64,000 nucleotides of DNA from Heloderma charlesbogerti (Eukaryota > Chordata > Lepidosauria > Squamata > Helodermatidae). The notes under the pieces were generated by a model, which made no database searches, had not been told where the DNA came from, and was given only the letters and a program-made list of their open reading frames with translations. Each line of letters begins with the position of its first letter. Position 1 is the first letter of the stretch. The stretch is taken from the NCBI GenBank assembly GCA_026122225.1, contig JANEZZ010002240.1:1302001-1366000 (forward strand), in the 5' to 3' direction. Positions 52,645-63,500 of the stretch are shown in pieces. Made by a program: the position numbers and the translations under genes.

Positions 52645-54293
52645 ATGTAGGATCACTGCCTTGTTGTGGCGAAGGGGCTTGCGTAACTCAGTGAAGCCAT
52701 AAGCTATGCTGTGCAGGGCCACCCAAGACGGACAGGTCATGGCAGAGAGTTCTGACAAAATGTGGTCCACTGGAGAAGGAAATGGCAACCCACTCCATAT
52801 TCTTGCCAAGAAAACCCCATGGAACATATCACAAGGCTAAAAGATATGACACTGGAAGATGAGCCCCTCAGGTCGTAAGGTGTCCAATATACTACTGGGG
52901 AAGAGCAGAGGGAATTTCCAAGTACGCCAGAAAGAGTGAAGCGGCTGGGCCAAAGCCAAAAGGACACTCAGCTGTGGATGTGTCTGGTGGTGAAAAGAAA
53001 GTCCGATGCTGTAAAGAACAATATTGTTTAGGAACCTGGAATGTCAGATCAATGAATCAAGGTAAGCTGGAGGTGGTCAAACATGAGATGGCAAGATTGA
53101 ACATCGACATCTTGGGAATCAGCGAACTAAAATGGACAAGCATGGGTGAATTTAATTCAGGTGACCATTATATCTACTACTGTGGGCAAGAATCCCTTAG
53201 AAGAAATGGAGTAGCACTCATAATCAACAAAAGGGTGGGAAAAGCAGTACTGGGGTACAATCTTAAAAATGATAGAATGATCTCAGTACGAATCCAAGGC
53301 AAACCATTCAACATCACAGTAATTCAAGTCTATGCCCCAACCACTGAGGCCGAAGAAGCTGAGGTTGATCGGTTCTATGAAGACCTACAACACCTTCTAG
53401 AACTAACACCAAAAAAGATGTCCTCTTCATCATGGGGATTGGAATGCTAAAGTAGGAAGTCAAGAAATCACTGGGATAACAGACAAGCATGGCCTTGGTG
53501 TACAAAATGAAGCAGGACAAAAGCTAATAGAGTTTTGCCAAGAGAACACGCTGATCATAGCAAACACTCTTTTCCAACAGCACAAGAGGCGACTCTACAC
53601 ATGGACATCACCAGATGGTCAATCTCGAAATCAGATTGATTATGTACTTTGCAGCCAAAGATGGAGAAGCTCTATACAGTCAGTAAAAACAAGACCTGGA
53701 GCTGACTGTGGCTCAGATCATGAGCTTCTTATTGCAAAATTTCAGCTTAAATTGAAGAACGTAGGGAAATCCACTAAACCATTCAGGTATGACCTAAATC
53801 CTATCCCTTATGAATATACAGTGGAGGTGAGGAATAGATTTCAGGGATTAGACCTGATAGACAGAGTGCCTGAGGAACTATGGATGGAGGTCCGTAACAT
53901 TGTTCAGGAGGCAGCAACTAAATCCATCCCAAAGAAAAAGAAATGCAAGAAAGCAAAGTGGCTGTCTGATGAGGCTTCACAAGTAGCTGAGGAAAGAAGG
54001 GAAGCGAAAAGCAAGGGAGAAAGGGGAAGATATATCCAAGTGAATGCAGATTTCCAGAGAATAGCAAGGAGAGACAAGAAGGCCTTCTTAAATGAACAAT
54101 GCAAAGAAATCGAGGAAAACAATAGAATGGGAAAGACTACAGATCTCTTGAAGAAAATCGGAGATCTCAAGGGAACGTTTTGTGCAAAGACGGGCATGAT
54201 AAAGGACAAAGAAGGCAGGGACCTAACAGAAGCAGATAATGCTAAGAAGAGGTGGAAAGAATACACAGAAGAACTATACAGGAAAGATCTTAA

Positions 54294-54338
54294 TCTTTAA
54301 GATCTTAATCTTTAAGATCTTAATCTTAAACAATGGAA
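54294..54338 (+). repeat. GATCTTAATCTTTAA tandem triplication at the CR1 junction
   Basis: Three copies of GATCTTAATCTTTAA (the last shortened to GATCTTAATCTTAAA) lie where the BovB codons GAT CTT AAT should run straight into GTCCCTGAT. The host DNA has been multiplied at the insertion edge. Confidence 0.85.
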
Positions 54339-54511
54339 CCAATTACCTAGGGAGGTGGTGAGCTCTCCCACACTGGAGGCATTCAAGACGAGGCTGGACA
54401 GGCATCTGTCAGGGATGCTCTGACTTGGATTCCTGCATTGAGCAGGGGGTTGGACTTGATGGCCTTGTAGGCCCCTTCCAACCCTACTATTCTATGATTC
54501 TATGATTCTAT
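54327..54511 (+). pseudogene. CR1 LINE 3' tail inside BovB
   Basis: ACAATGGAACCAATTACCTA, GGAGGTGGTGAGCTCTCCCA, GAGGCATTCAAGACGAGGCT, ATTCCTGCATTGAGCAGGGG and the terminal TTCTATGATTCTATGATTCT match the CR1 end at 9,180-9,352 in the same orientation. It inserted after the BovB, so this CR1 lineage was active later. Confidence 0.9.
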
Positions 54512-56076
54512 AATGTCCCTGATAGCCATGATAGTGCGGTCACTGAACTTGAGCCGGACATCCTAGAGAGTGAAGTCAAGTGGGCCTTAGGAAGCATTAC
54601 TAACAACAAAGCTAGTGGAGATGACAGTATTCCAGCTGAGCTATTTAAGATCCTAAAAGATGATGCTGTTAAAGTGCTGCACTCAATATGCCAACAAATT
54701 TGGAACACTCAACAATGGCCACAAGACTGGAAAAGGTCAGTTTACATTCCAATTCCAAAGAAGGGCAATGTCAAAGAGTGTTCAAACTACTGTACAATTG
54801 TGCACTCATTTCACATGCCAGCAAGGTGATGCTCAAAATCCTACAAGCTAGGCTTCAGCAGTATGTGAACCGAGAACTACCGGAAGTACAAGCTGGGTTT
54901 TGAAGAGGCAAAGAAACTTGAGATCAAATCGCCAACATTCGCTGGATCATGGAGAAAGCAAGAGAATTCCAGAAAAACGTCTATTTCTGCTTCATTGACT
55001 ATGCTAAAACCTTTGATTGTGTGGATCACAACAAACTCTGGCAAATTCTGAAAGAGATGGGAGTACCAGACCACCTTACCTGTCTCCCGAGAAACCTGTA
55101 CGAGGGTCAAGAAGCAACAGTAAGAACCGGACATGGAGCAACCAATCAGTTCAAAATTGGGAAAGGAGTATGACAAGGCTGTATATTGTCACCCTGCTTA
55201 TTTAATTTATATGCAGAGTACATCATGAGAAACACCGGGTTGGATGAATCACAGGTTGGAATTAAGATTGCCGGGAGAATTATCAACAACCTCAGATACG
55301 CAGACGATACCACCCTAATGGCAGAAAGCGAAGAGGATCTAAAGAGCCTCTTGTTGAGGGTGAAAGTGGAGAGTGCAAAAGCTGGTTTGAAACTCAGCAT
55401 TAAAAAAACTAAAATCATGGCATCTGGCCCCATCACTTCCTGGCATATAGAAGGGGAAGAAATGGAAGCAGTGACAGATTTTATTTTCTTGGGCTCCAAG
55501 ATCACCACAGATGGTGACTGTAGCCATGAAATTAAAAGACGCTTGCTCCTTGGGAGGAAAGCTATGGCAAACCTAGACAGCATAGGAAGAAGCAGAGACA
55601 TCATCTTGCCGACAAAGGTCCATCTAATCCAAGCTATGGTTTTCCCAGTAGTAATGTATGGCTGTGAGAGCTGGACTATAAGGAAGGCTGAGTGCCGAAG
55701 AATTGATGCTTTCGAATTGTGGTGCTGGAGAAGACTCTTACACATCCCCTGGACTGCAAGGAGGTCAAATCAGTCCATCCTAAAAGAAATCAACCCTGAG
55801 TGCTCATTGGAAGGACAGATACTGAAGCTGAAGCTCAAATATTTTGGCCACTTAATGCGAAGAGAAAAGTCACTGGAAAAGACCTTGATTCTGGGAAAGA
55901 TTGAAGGCAAAAGGAGAAGGGGGCGGCAGAGGATGAGATGGCTAGATAGCATCACCGATGCAATGAATATGGACTTGAGCACACTCCAGGAGAGAGCGGA
56001 GGACAGGAAAGCCTGGCATGCTATGGTCCATAGGGTCACGAAGAGTCGGACACGACTGAACGACTGAACAACAAGG

Positions 56077-57109
56077 ATTCAGAACTGCTTTGTGCAAACC
56101 ACCATTTCTATTTCTATATGCCTCTTCCATAATTAATAACAAATTTTCCAGCCCATCAGCTGACAGGAAACATAACAAACCTGTCAAGTTTCTAGTGATA
56201 ATAATAGTGGTATCCCACAATACCATATAAAATCTGTCCTTCAGCATTCTGAAGTCTAGAATAAGTGTTGCTTCCATGTGTGAAGATGAGATTAAACTAC
56301 AAAGGTGGCAATTAAATTCTTAGATCATATTTGTAAAGGTGTTTCCTGTGTTTAGTGTGGTTTTATCACTGGCCACAATATTGAACAGACTTTTGCCGAT
56401 TAAAAGAGAAGGAACAAACTGAGGAGTTAGAAGGGGAATTAAAAGGCACACCATAGAACATAGTCTAAATTTTGTTTAAGCATCTTGCCCTCGTCTAATT
56501 CATCAAATAAATAAATCAGCAAATGGTTCAAGGAAAAGGTGTGTTTTAAAAAATCAGAACCAATTAAGAAAACTGATTTACATATAAACAAATCAAAGTG
56601 GACCATTTTCCCTTAAACTCTGTGGTCCCCTAAGAAAACTCCAACTTTGGTTAGGGATGCAGTAGGTACCATTTCTTATTTATTTTCAGTGCAGATCACA
56701 TTAATTTCCTCTCCTTTGTCCATTCTTGCAGTAATTAACCAAGGGAGACACTATTTAATGGGAAACAGAACCTCTCCAAAAATTAATCAGGCTAATTAGT
56801 GCTAAACAATTGAATACCATTGCATATTTGTGTCAACGCCTGCCCAGAGGAGTCTAGAGAATTTAAGTTCCCATTTTGCCCAGGGGTCTAGGCAAAGGCA
56901 AGATGAATTCAGATGAACTGTATCATAATGAGGCATAGCCCTTTGAAGCCTGGGTCCCACACTGATGCAAAAAAATTTCAGTAGAGTTTGTTATCATCAG
57001 TGCTGTCATTTCACAATCTACATGATGGCTATTATTGCATACAAGAAAATAGCAACAAGTCCACAAAATTCACCAGTGCTGTTGTGGTGGCAGTGTCAGA
57101 AATATAATG
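56077..57109. other. Unassigned; no gene seen
   Basis: AT-rich unique DNA. A lone TAGGGATGC at 56,652 has no partner tip. No conserved frame. Confidence 0.45.
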
Positions 57110-57991
57110 TAGGGATGCACGAATCCCTTACCTTGCTCTGCTGAGGGGCATCCACAGTGGGGGGGAGGCGCTCCATCCCTCCCCCCGGAATCCTGCCTGG
57201 ACGGCTCCACTCCACAGCCAAGCCGCAGAGCCATCGGATGGCTCTGGATGGCTGCAGCTGGACATCTGGCCGTTGGGCAGCCCTGCAGGGACGCAAATGG
57301 TGGCTGTCGTAGCCGCCGCCATTTGCGTCCCTGTATTGAGCCGTGATAGGCTATGTAAATATTTACATAGCCTATCACAGCAGGGGGAAAAACCCCAGCG
57401 TACGCAAATGGTGGCGGCTACCGCCATTTGCGTACAGTGGGTTTTTTTCCCCCTGCCGTGATCAGCTACGTAAGTATTTATGTAGCCTATCACGGCATGG
57501 GGGAAAAAAAAAATTCCCCCTGCTGTGATAGGCTACGTAAATACTTACGTAGCCGATCACGGCAGGGGGAAAGAAACCCCAGCATACGCAAATGGCGGTA
57601 ACTGCCGCCATTTGCGTATGCTGGGGTTTCCCCCCCCTGCCATGATAGGCTATGTAAATACTTACGTAGCCTATCACGGCCTCCATAGGGATGCAAATGG
57701 CATCCCTGCATTAGCCGTGATAGGCTACGTAAGTATTTACATAGCCTATCACGGCTTGAAGAGGAGGAAGCGAATGGCGGTCGCAGGACGGCCGCCATTC
57801 GCAAAGCAGCGCGGACGGGAGCAGGTAAGTGCTCCGTTTCGTGTACCTTTCATGGGGTGGGGGGGCAGGGGCTTCGTTCCACGACGGATTTCAGGGAGCC
57901 GAATGCCAGTGCATTCTCACCGAGATCTCACCGAGTGATCGGTGATCGGTGATCTCACCGAGATCAGTTGCAGAATTCTCTGATATCCCTA
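57110..57991. mobile_element. hAT hairpin-array element, type 1 (copy I), largest array
   Basis: 882 bp; tips TAGGGATGCACGAATCCC and CTGATATCCCTA. Flanks (ATATAATG, GTAGTGCC) do not match, so one end may come from rearrangement. Hairpins in order: P2 57,291-57,330, P1 57,341-57,378, P2 57,400-57,436, P1 57,455-57,495, P1 57,520-57,562, P2 57,583-57,621, P1 57,640-57,680, P2-like 57,690-57,707, P1 57,713-57,754, P2 57,770-57,803. Near the right end a GTGATCGGTGATC repeat (57,934-57,954) has arisen within GATCTCACCGAG. The left arm carries CTTACCTTG, the right arm AGGTAAGT at 57,823. Confidence 0.85.
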
Positions 57992-59092
57992 GTAGTGCCA
58001 TTTCACAGGGGTGGGTGAGGGTCTACGGAAAATGATGGCCTTCACTGGCAGTCACCAGGAGGGGCTGTAGAGTCAGTCAGGTGACACAAACCCTGGGAAA
58101 TGTAATTTTCCTAGGACACCTGACTTACCACCACTGGAGGGGCAGCTAGGATGGGAAAGAGAAGTCCTGTGGCATAGATCAATACCTGATCCAGAAAAAA
58201 GGGCTCATAATGCTCACCTCATATTAAGGCAAACATTAGGAGTCACTGAGGATCAATTAATGAACCAAGGAATTAAAAACCTGCATGAAATATGGCTCTT
58301 ATCAGCATAGAAGCTCTGAGGTCACAAAGGTGTTGGGCAGATTTGGTTCGGCAACAGAACACTAAGGGGAAGTCAGAAGAATGTGAAATTTGAATTCCAA
58401 GTTTCATAAGATGCATGGTAAATCAGCTAGGGCAAATCAGTTGAGCAGTCCCAGATCCTCTTAAGGAAAACAGCAAGGCCAATTACTCTTACTCTAGATG
58501 AGCTGAAATACTGGAGCCTCTGATTGGGAGCAGCTAGGAATTAATAAATATGTTTTGCATATGTTTCTGCCCTATGATATTGGGGGGGAGCATTTTCCAT
58601 CTAAAAGGCTGCAGAGGAAACACCTCAGGTTATCCCATGGCTACCACCAAATGTGGCAATGTGTGCATTATCCCACATATGAAAACGAATGTAGAAAACC
58701 CACATGAGTTTCCCTACCACTCTGACCGACCAACTCCATCTCTAACTCTCTCCAACAGCCTTCTATCTGACTTTTTTCAAATCTCCTTGCCAATCCTGTT
58801 CCTTATAAAACTTCCAATCATGTTTATTGACCCACCTGACCAATCCAAACAAAGGTAACTTCTCCCCCCAGACTTTTTCAAAGTCAGCTTGACATCTCCC
58901 TTCATAGCAACTGTAACCAAGGCAGACACAACTGTTTTAGGCCCAAAACAGAGCCATAAAACCTGTAACACTTCTGTCCTACTTTGTTTAATTACATGAC
59001 CTCACTTAGAGGTCACTCAAAGAATATAAACCTTTCAAAAAATAATCCGACAAGTGAAAGTACACTATGTCATTACAACAGGATTTGGCTCA

Positions 59093-59138
<46 letters not shown>

Positions 59139-59769
59139 CCTTCCTTCCTTCCTTCCTGAAAGCATTAAACCATGTTGTCTCTGTTATGATACAGATTTAA
59201 CTCCATAACACATTGTAACCAATTGTTAAAGTGTGGAGGAGGGGGAAAAACTTCATTAACATGTTACATTCCAAATATATATGTAATACTTTTTCTTTAT
59301 GAGTCATATCTTCTGGGTTGTAGCATCAACATTTGCTGGTTAAGTTCATAGTCAAAATCATTATCAACATTGTGGTGATATAAGAACATGAGTATGGGGG
59401 TGGGGAGTGAATGTGGGTTACAAATATCCCAGCTGAAACTTACAGCTGAAAGAGTGAAAGACCTCATGATGAAAAAGTCACCTCTGCCCCCATCTGGCAG
59501 CCCTCATGTTTTGTGCTAACACTACCACCATTTTGAAATTGCTAGCAGTATTGGTGTACTGTGCCCAGCATGTTAAAATGAATCCTGAATGAAAAGCGGA
59601 TATTGTGGGATAGCCCTCAAATGATTATAGCAAAGCTAAGGCCCAAAGGGCCATACCTAAGACCTGGATGTGATGACCTCAGATCAGTAAATGATAGTAT
59701 CGAACCTTTCCCCAATCCCAGAAACAGAAGCTGGGACTAAGGGGCAACCCAGTGTTGTCTCCCAGTCTT
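57992..59769. other. Unassigned, with a (CTTT)n(CCTT)n run
   Basis: (TTTC)n then (CCTT)n at 59,094-59,156. The 102-codon frame at 58,550-58,858 has no recognised motif. No gene. Confidence 0.5.
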
Positions 59770-60115
59770 TGAGGTGCCTTGGGCAAGGCACCCTCAATAC
59801 CTCCCCCTCCCTCAGTGAGTCTATCTTCTCACTGCCTTGGTCACCTTGCTCTGCTCCTCATCCTCTGTCTCATCACTGCTACCACCTGCGTGCTTGACAG
59901 GCACAGGGCCAGTGATCCAGCAAGCAGGGCCATCTCCTGCTCCCCTTTCTCACTACCAGCATTGTCTGGGCCAGAGCAAGAGGAAGGTGAATAAGGAGGT
60001 TGCAGTGGTGAAATAAGAAGAGCAAGTCCAGGGTGTTCTTGTCAGAGGGCCCCTGCTGGGGTGAGGGTTCTTGGCATGTGCCCAACCATGTCTACCCTTG
60101 ACAATGCTGCAACCC
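59770..60115. repeat. Unclassified ~330-bp repeat, copy 2
   Basis: Parallels 31,245-31,565 (GGGCAAGGCACCCTCAATAC, TTGCTCTGCTCCTCATCCTC, TGGGCCAGAGCAAGAGGAAG, CCAGGGTGTTCTTGTCAGAG). A second block at 60,325-60,445 parallels 29,350-29,480. Function unknown. Confidence 0.6.
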
Positions 60116-60647
60116 AGTGCACATTTACTTGATAGCAAGTCCCATTAAACATAGTGGGACTCACTTCTGAGTAAACACATCCCACTTGTCTGCACATAGC
60201 CCCGCAAAGCTGTTTGAGAGGAATTGGTTCCCTTTCAGCACACTACAATGAACAACCTCCTTCTGCTAGCTAGAATTCAAGATCTGACTGAGGAATAAAC
60301 CACTGATCATGTCTCTCTCTGAGCTTTTCTACCTGAGGCTGTTAAGATGCTATATCTACTTTCAGTTTCTTCACAGAATTGAGACCAGAGCTCTATGCAA
60401 AGAGCATTTGCTTTCCTGCTTTTCTGCTACATAACCTCTACGTGGTGCTGTTGTTGTTTATTCATTCAGTCGCTTCCGGCTCTTTGTGACTTCATGGACC
60501 AGCCCACACCAGAGCTTCCTGTCGGCCGTTGCCACCCCCAGCTCCCCCAAGTTCGAGCCCGTCACCTCCAGAATATCATCCATCCATCTTGCCCTTGGTC
60601 GGCTCCTCTTCCTTTTGCCTTCCACTTTCCTTAGCATCAGCATCAGC

Positions 60648-61136
60648 TATTTGCGTTCCCCTTATTTTCGCCGTAGTCTACGTAAATGTTTACGTAGACG
60701 TGTACACGTGCCAAGATAAGGAACGCAAATGGCGGCGCCCATGGGCGCTACCATTTGCATACACGCGGTTTTTTTTTCCACTCGGCCGTGATAGGCTACG
60801 TAAACATTTACGTAGCCTATCACGGTATTTTTTAAAAATCTAGCCATGATAGGCTATGTAAATGTTTATGTAGCCTATCACGTTTTTAGTTTGTTTGTTT
60901 TTTACTGGAAATGGTGGCGGTGGCAGCCGGTCAGAAGACCGGCCGCTGCTGCCGCCGCCGCCGCCAAACCGCTGCCGAACCGCCGCTGGAGCCACCGCCG
61001 CCAGGGACATTCGCATAAGGTAAGTCCCGTCCCAGGGGGACGGGGGTGCAGACCGTTTCGCCACCGATTTCGGGGGGCCGAATGCACTGGCATTCGGCCT
61101 CCCCGAAGATTTGTGGCGAAATTCTCTGACATCCCT
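60648..61136. mobile_element. hAT hairpin-array element, type 1 (copy J), left tip lost
   Basis: Right arm complete: AAGGTAAGTCCCGTCCC (61,017), CACCGATTTCGGGGGGCCGA, TTCTCTGACATCCCTG. Hairpins: P3 60,671-60,699, P2 60,722-60,760, P1 60,786-60,824, P1 60,844-60,882. It starts abruptly in the RTE with CTATTTGCGTTCCCC, the point where copy A has its central palindrome, so about half the element is gone, with part of the host RTE. Confidence 0.8.
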
Positions 61137-61546
61137 GTTTCTTATGGTCCAGCTCTCACAGCCATAGGTTACTATGGGAATACCATTGCTTTAACTATGC
61201 AGACCTTTGTTATTAGTATGATGTCTCTGCTCTTCACTATTTTATCAAGATTTGTCATTGCTCTCCTCCTAAGAAGTAAACGTCTTCTGATTTCCAGGTT
61301 GCAGTCAGCGTCTACAGTAATCTTTGAGCCTAGGAAGACAAAGTCTGTCACTGCCTCCACATTTTCTCCCTCTTTTTGCCAGTTATCAATCAAGCTGGTT
61401 GCCATAATCTTGTTTTTTTTTTAGGTTTAACTGCAACCCAGCTTTTGCACTTTCTTCTTTCACCTTCGTCTTTCTTCTTTCACCTCAGCTCCTCCTCCAC
61501 TTTCAGCCATCAAAGTGGTATCATCTGAGATTGTTAATGTTTCTTC

Positions 61547-63500
61547 TAGGGATGTTAGAGAATTCCTCCACTGATCCCAGGGAGGCCAAATTCCAGTGAA
61601 TTCAGCCCCCTGGAATCCGTGGCGGAACGGAGCAACCTGCCCCACCACCCCCATGAAAGCCCCATGAAACGGACCCTACCTGGCTGCAGCTCTGGCAGTG
61701 GCAGCGGCTCTGGTGGCGGCTCCGGTGGTGGATGAAGCGGCGGTGGCAGTGACGGCGGTGGCTCCAGCTGCTGCCAGGCTGCTGCAGCCGCAAATGGTGG
61801 CCATCATAGCGGCCACCATTTGCGTCCCTAGGCCAGCCCATGATAGACTACGTATATATTTACGTAGCCTATCATGACTAAAGCAGGGATGCAAAGAGCA
61901 TCCCCTACACCAGAGCTTTCCAAAGTGTGTGTCGCGACACATTAGTGTGTCGCTGGCAGTGTGTAGGTGTGTCGCGTGAAAATTGTGCGGAAGGGCACCG
62001 TGGAGTTCCCTTACTCATGTTTGCTTCGCTTGGTCCCTCCCCCAGAACTTCCTAAAGCAGCTAATGTTAAAGCAGCTTAGCTGCTAAGGCTTACGTGCTT
62101 TAACTTTAGCTGCTTTAGGATCACGTGGCGCGGGACGCACGTGATTGGCGGTGTTGGAGCGGTACGGCGAGGAGTGTGGTAATGCTGGCTGCACGAGGAG
62201 TGTTGAGAATTCGAAGTTAGCAGAGCAATTAGTCAAGCAATTTGCAATCAGCTAGGGCGAGAGGCTTCCTCATGTCCTTGGTGCAGCTGCAGGGCAGTGG
62301 GGGAGAACAATGGCCCGCTGGACGCCCCCAGAGCAGGGAGGGCTGCGCCGGGCAGGCGAGGAGCTTCGAGCCTGCGCTCCCCAGAAAGGTAAAGGCACAG
62401 GGCGAAGAGAGGGGAAGGGAGGCACTGCCCTGGGAGCAGAGTTCGGCTGACACCGGCATGGAGAAGTGGCAGCGGCCACCAGCCCTGCATGGTTTCGGGC
62501 GTGCCCTTCGCGGACTTCTGAACCGCGCTGCCGCACAGCCAGGCCAAAGTAACACAGAGGTGGAAACACCACCTGGGACTGCACCGAGCAGGCCGTCCGC
62601 CATCTTGGCCAGTCGGAACGGAGCTCAGTTGATTTCTGCCATTTATTTTTATTTTTACTCTGCTGTAATTGTGGATTAACCACCCACTGGCAGTGTACCA
62701 CTGGAGAGTGCTGGAACTGGACTCTGGACATAGGCATTGCAAATATTTACAGCAGTATAGCCTTGTAGTGAGACATATATATTTACACCATTTTTGTTGG
62801 ACTTTTGCTTCTCTACTTCATGTGTTTTTGCAGCTGAGCTCCTACCTGGACCTGGAAATGGTAAGTAGTTATGGGTGTTATTCAACTTTTTAAAATTCTT
62901 GCACATATTAACATACTGTTACTCATAAATGACAACAGTGTATGTTATTATCTTACTGATCATATATTTTTAAAAATATAAATGAAAGGTTTTCATGAGA
63001 TATGTTGTATCCCCATACATTTCATTATTACAATTTATGTATGTGTCCGTATCTCTTATAACGGGTTAGTTTAACCTCTGGTTTGCTAGTAAAACTGAGT
63101 TACCATGTCACAAAATGATGCATGTCTCAAAAGTGTGTCACCAACACAAAAAGTTTGGAAAGCTCTGCCCTACACCATTTGCGTTCCCGCTTTAGCCGTG
63201 ATAGGCTACGTAAATATATACGTAGCCTATCACAGGCCGGCATAGGGACACAAATGGCATCCCCTATGCAGGAAGCCATTTGCGTCCACAGCAGCCCGGG
63301 AGCAGCTGGAGGCCCCGCTGCGGGTTGGCCCGGCCGGTGGCTCCACAGACTGGCCACGGAGTGGAGCCGGCCGGGCAGGATTCCGGGGGAGGAACAAATC
63401 ACCTCCCACCCCATCGAGGATTCTGGGGAGAGGAACGGATCACCTCCCCCCACCTCCGGACCCTAGCAGAGCCAGGTAAGTGGGGTTTCATACACCCCTA
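61547..63500. mobile_element. hAT hairpin-array element, type 1 (copy K), with a second hAT inside
   Basis: Tips TAGGGATGTTAGAG and CATACACCCCTA; perfect 8-bp duplication GTTTCTTC (61,539-61,546; 63,501-63,508) in RTE sequence. About 690 bp without the nested element. Hairpins P2 61,789-61,827 and P1 61,838-61,876 on the left; P1 63,197-63,233 and P2 63,246-63,288 on the right. A central P2 is split by the inner hAT. AGGTAAGT at 63,474 faces outward. Confidence 0.9.
61911..63167. mobile_element. Second hAT family: 1,257-bp element with CAGAGCTTTCCAAA tips
   Basis: Perfect 14-bp terminal inverted repeat CAGAGCTTTCCAAA and perfect 8-bp duplication CCCTACAC (61,903-61,910; 63,168-63,175). Subterminal GTGTGTCGCGACACATTAGT on the left, GTGTGTCACCAACACAAAAA on the right. 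The interior is CpG-rich at 62,140-62,600, and a donor-like ATGGTAAGTAG sits at 62,857, as if the promoter and first exon of an autonomous relative were kept and the transposase lost. The 145-codon plus-strand frame here (62,242-62,679) is overlapped by minus-strand frames of similar length and has no hAT domain, so I do not call it coding. It could belong to one of the tetrapod hAT families known for horizontal transfer, which I cannot verify. Confidence 0.9.

Larger units (their letters stand above)
52974..56067 (+). pseudogene. BovB ORF2 (endonuclease/reverse transcriptase), disabled
   Basis: Endonuclease N-terminus readable from about 52,974: LGTWNVRSMNQGKLEVVKHE, LGISELKWTSMGEF, YYCGQESLRRNGVALI, NITVIQVYAPTTEAEEAEV. 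Single-base losses between 53,410 and 53,445 break the frame where GDWNA should follow. The frame resumes (NQIDYVLCSQRWRSSIQS, GADCGSDHELLIAKF) to 54,300, where a CR1 tail is inserted. After 54,512 it reads LEPDILESEVKWALGSI and WPQDWKRSVYIPIPKKG, shifts again near 54,796, and has TGA codons at 54,901 and 55,171 where Arg (CGA) is expected (AGF*RG; GV*QGCILS). RT catalytic YADD is intact at 55,297-55,308. From 55,186 the C-terminus is open for 293 codons. The two TGA codons fit CpG decay. Confidence 0.9.
52645..56076 (+). mobile_element. BovB (RTE-clade) LINE, nearly full length
   Basis: Begins with a BovB-like 5' region (GGATCACTGCCTTGTTGTGG; GAAATGGCAACCCACTCC; ACCCCATGGAACATATCACA), then ORF2 with endonuclease, RT and C-terminal parts, ending SRTRLND, stop, ACTGAACAACAA at 56,067-56,076. 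About 3.4 kb including a ~185-bp CR1 insertion. BovB is the LINE known for horizontal spread between squamates and ruminants. Confidence 0.9.

Noticed and set aside
56652..56662. Lone TAGGGATGC as another hAT tip
   Set aside because: No matching right tip, subterminal motif or duplicated flank nearby.
57120..57940. Resemblance of the regularly spaced palindromes to a CRISPR array
   Set aside because: The repeats are alternating palindromes without unique spacers, inside transposon ends, in vertebrate nuclear DNA.
62242..62679. 145-codon plus-strand frame inside the CAGAGC hAT
   Set aside because: Low-complexity Arg/Ala/Gly/Pro composition from a CpG-rich block, minus-strand frames of 124-164 codons over the same bases, and no hAT or BED motif.
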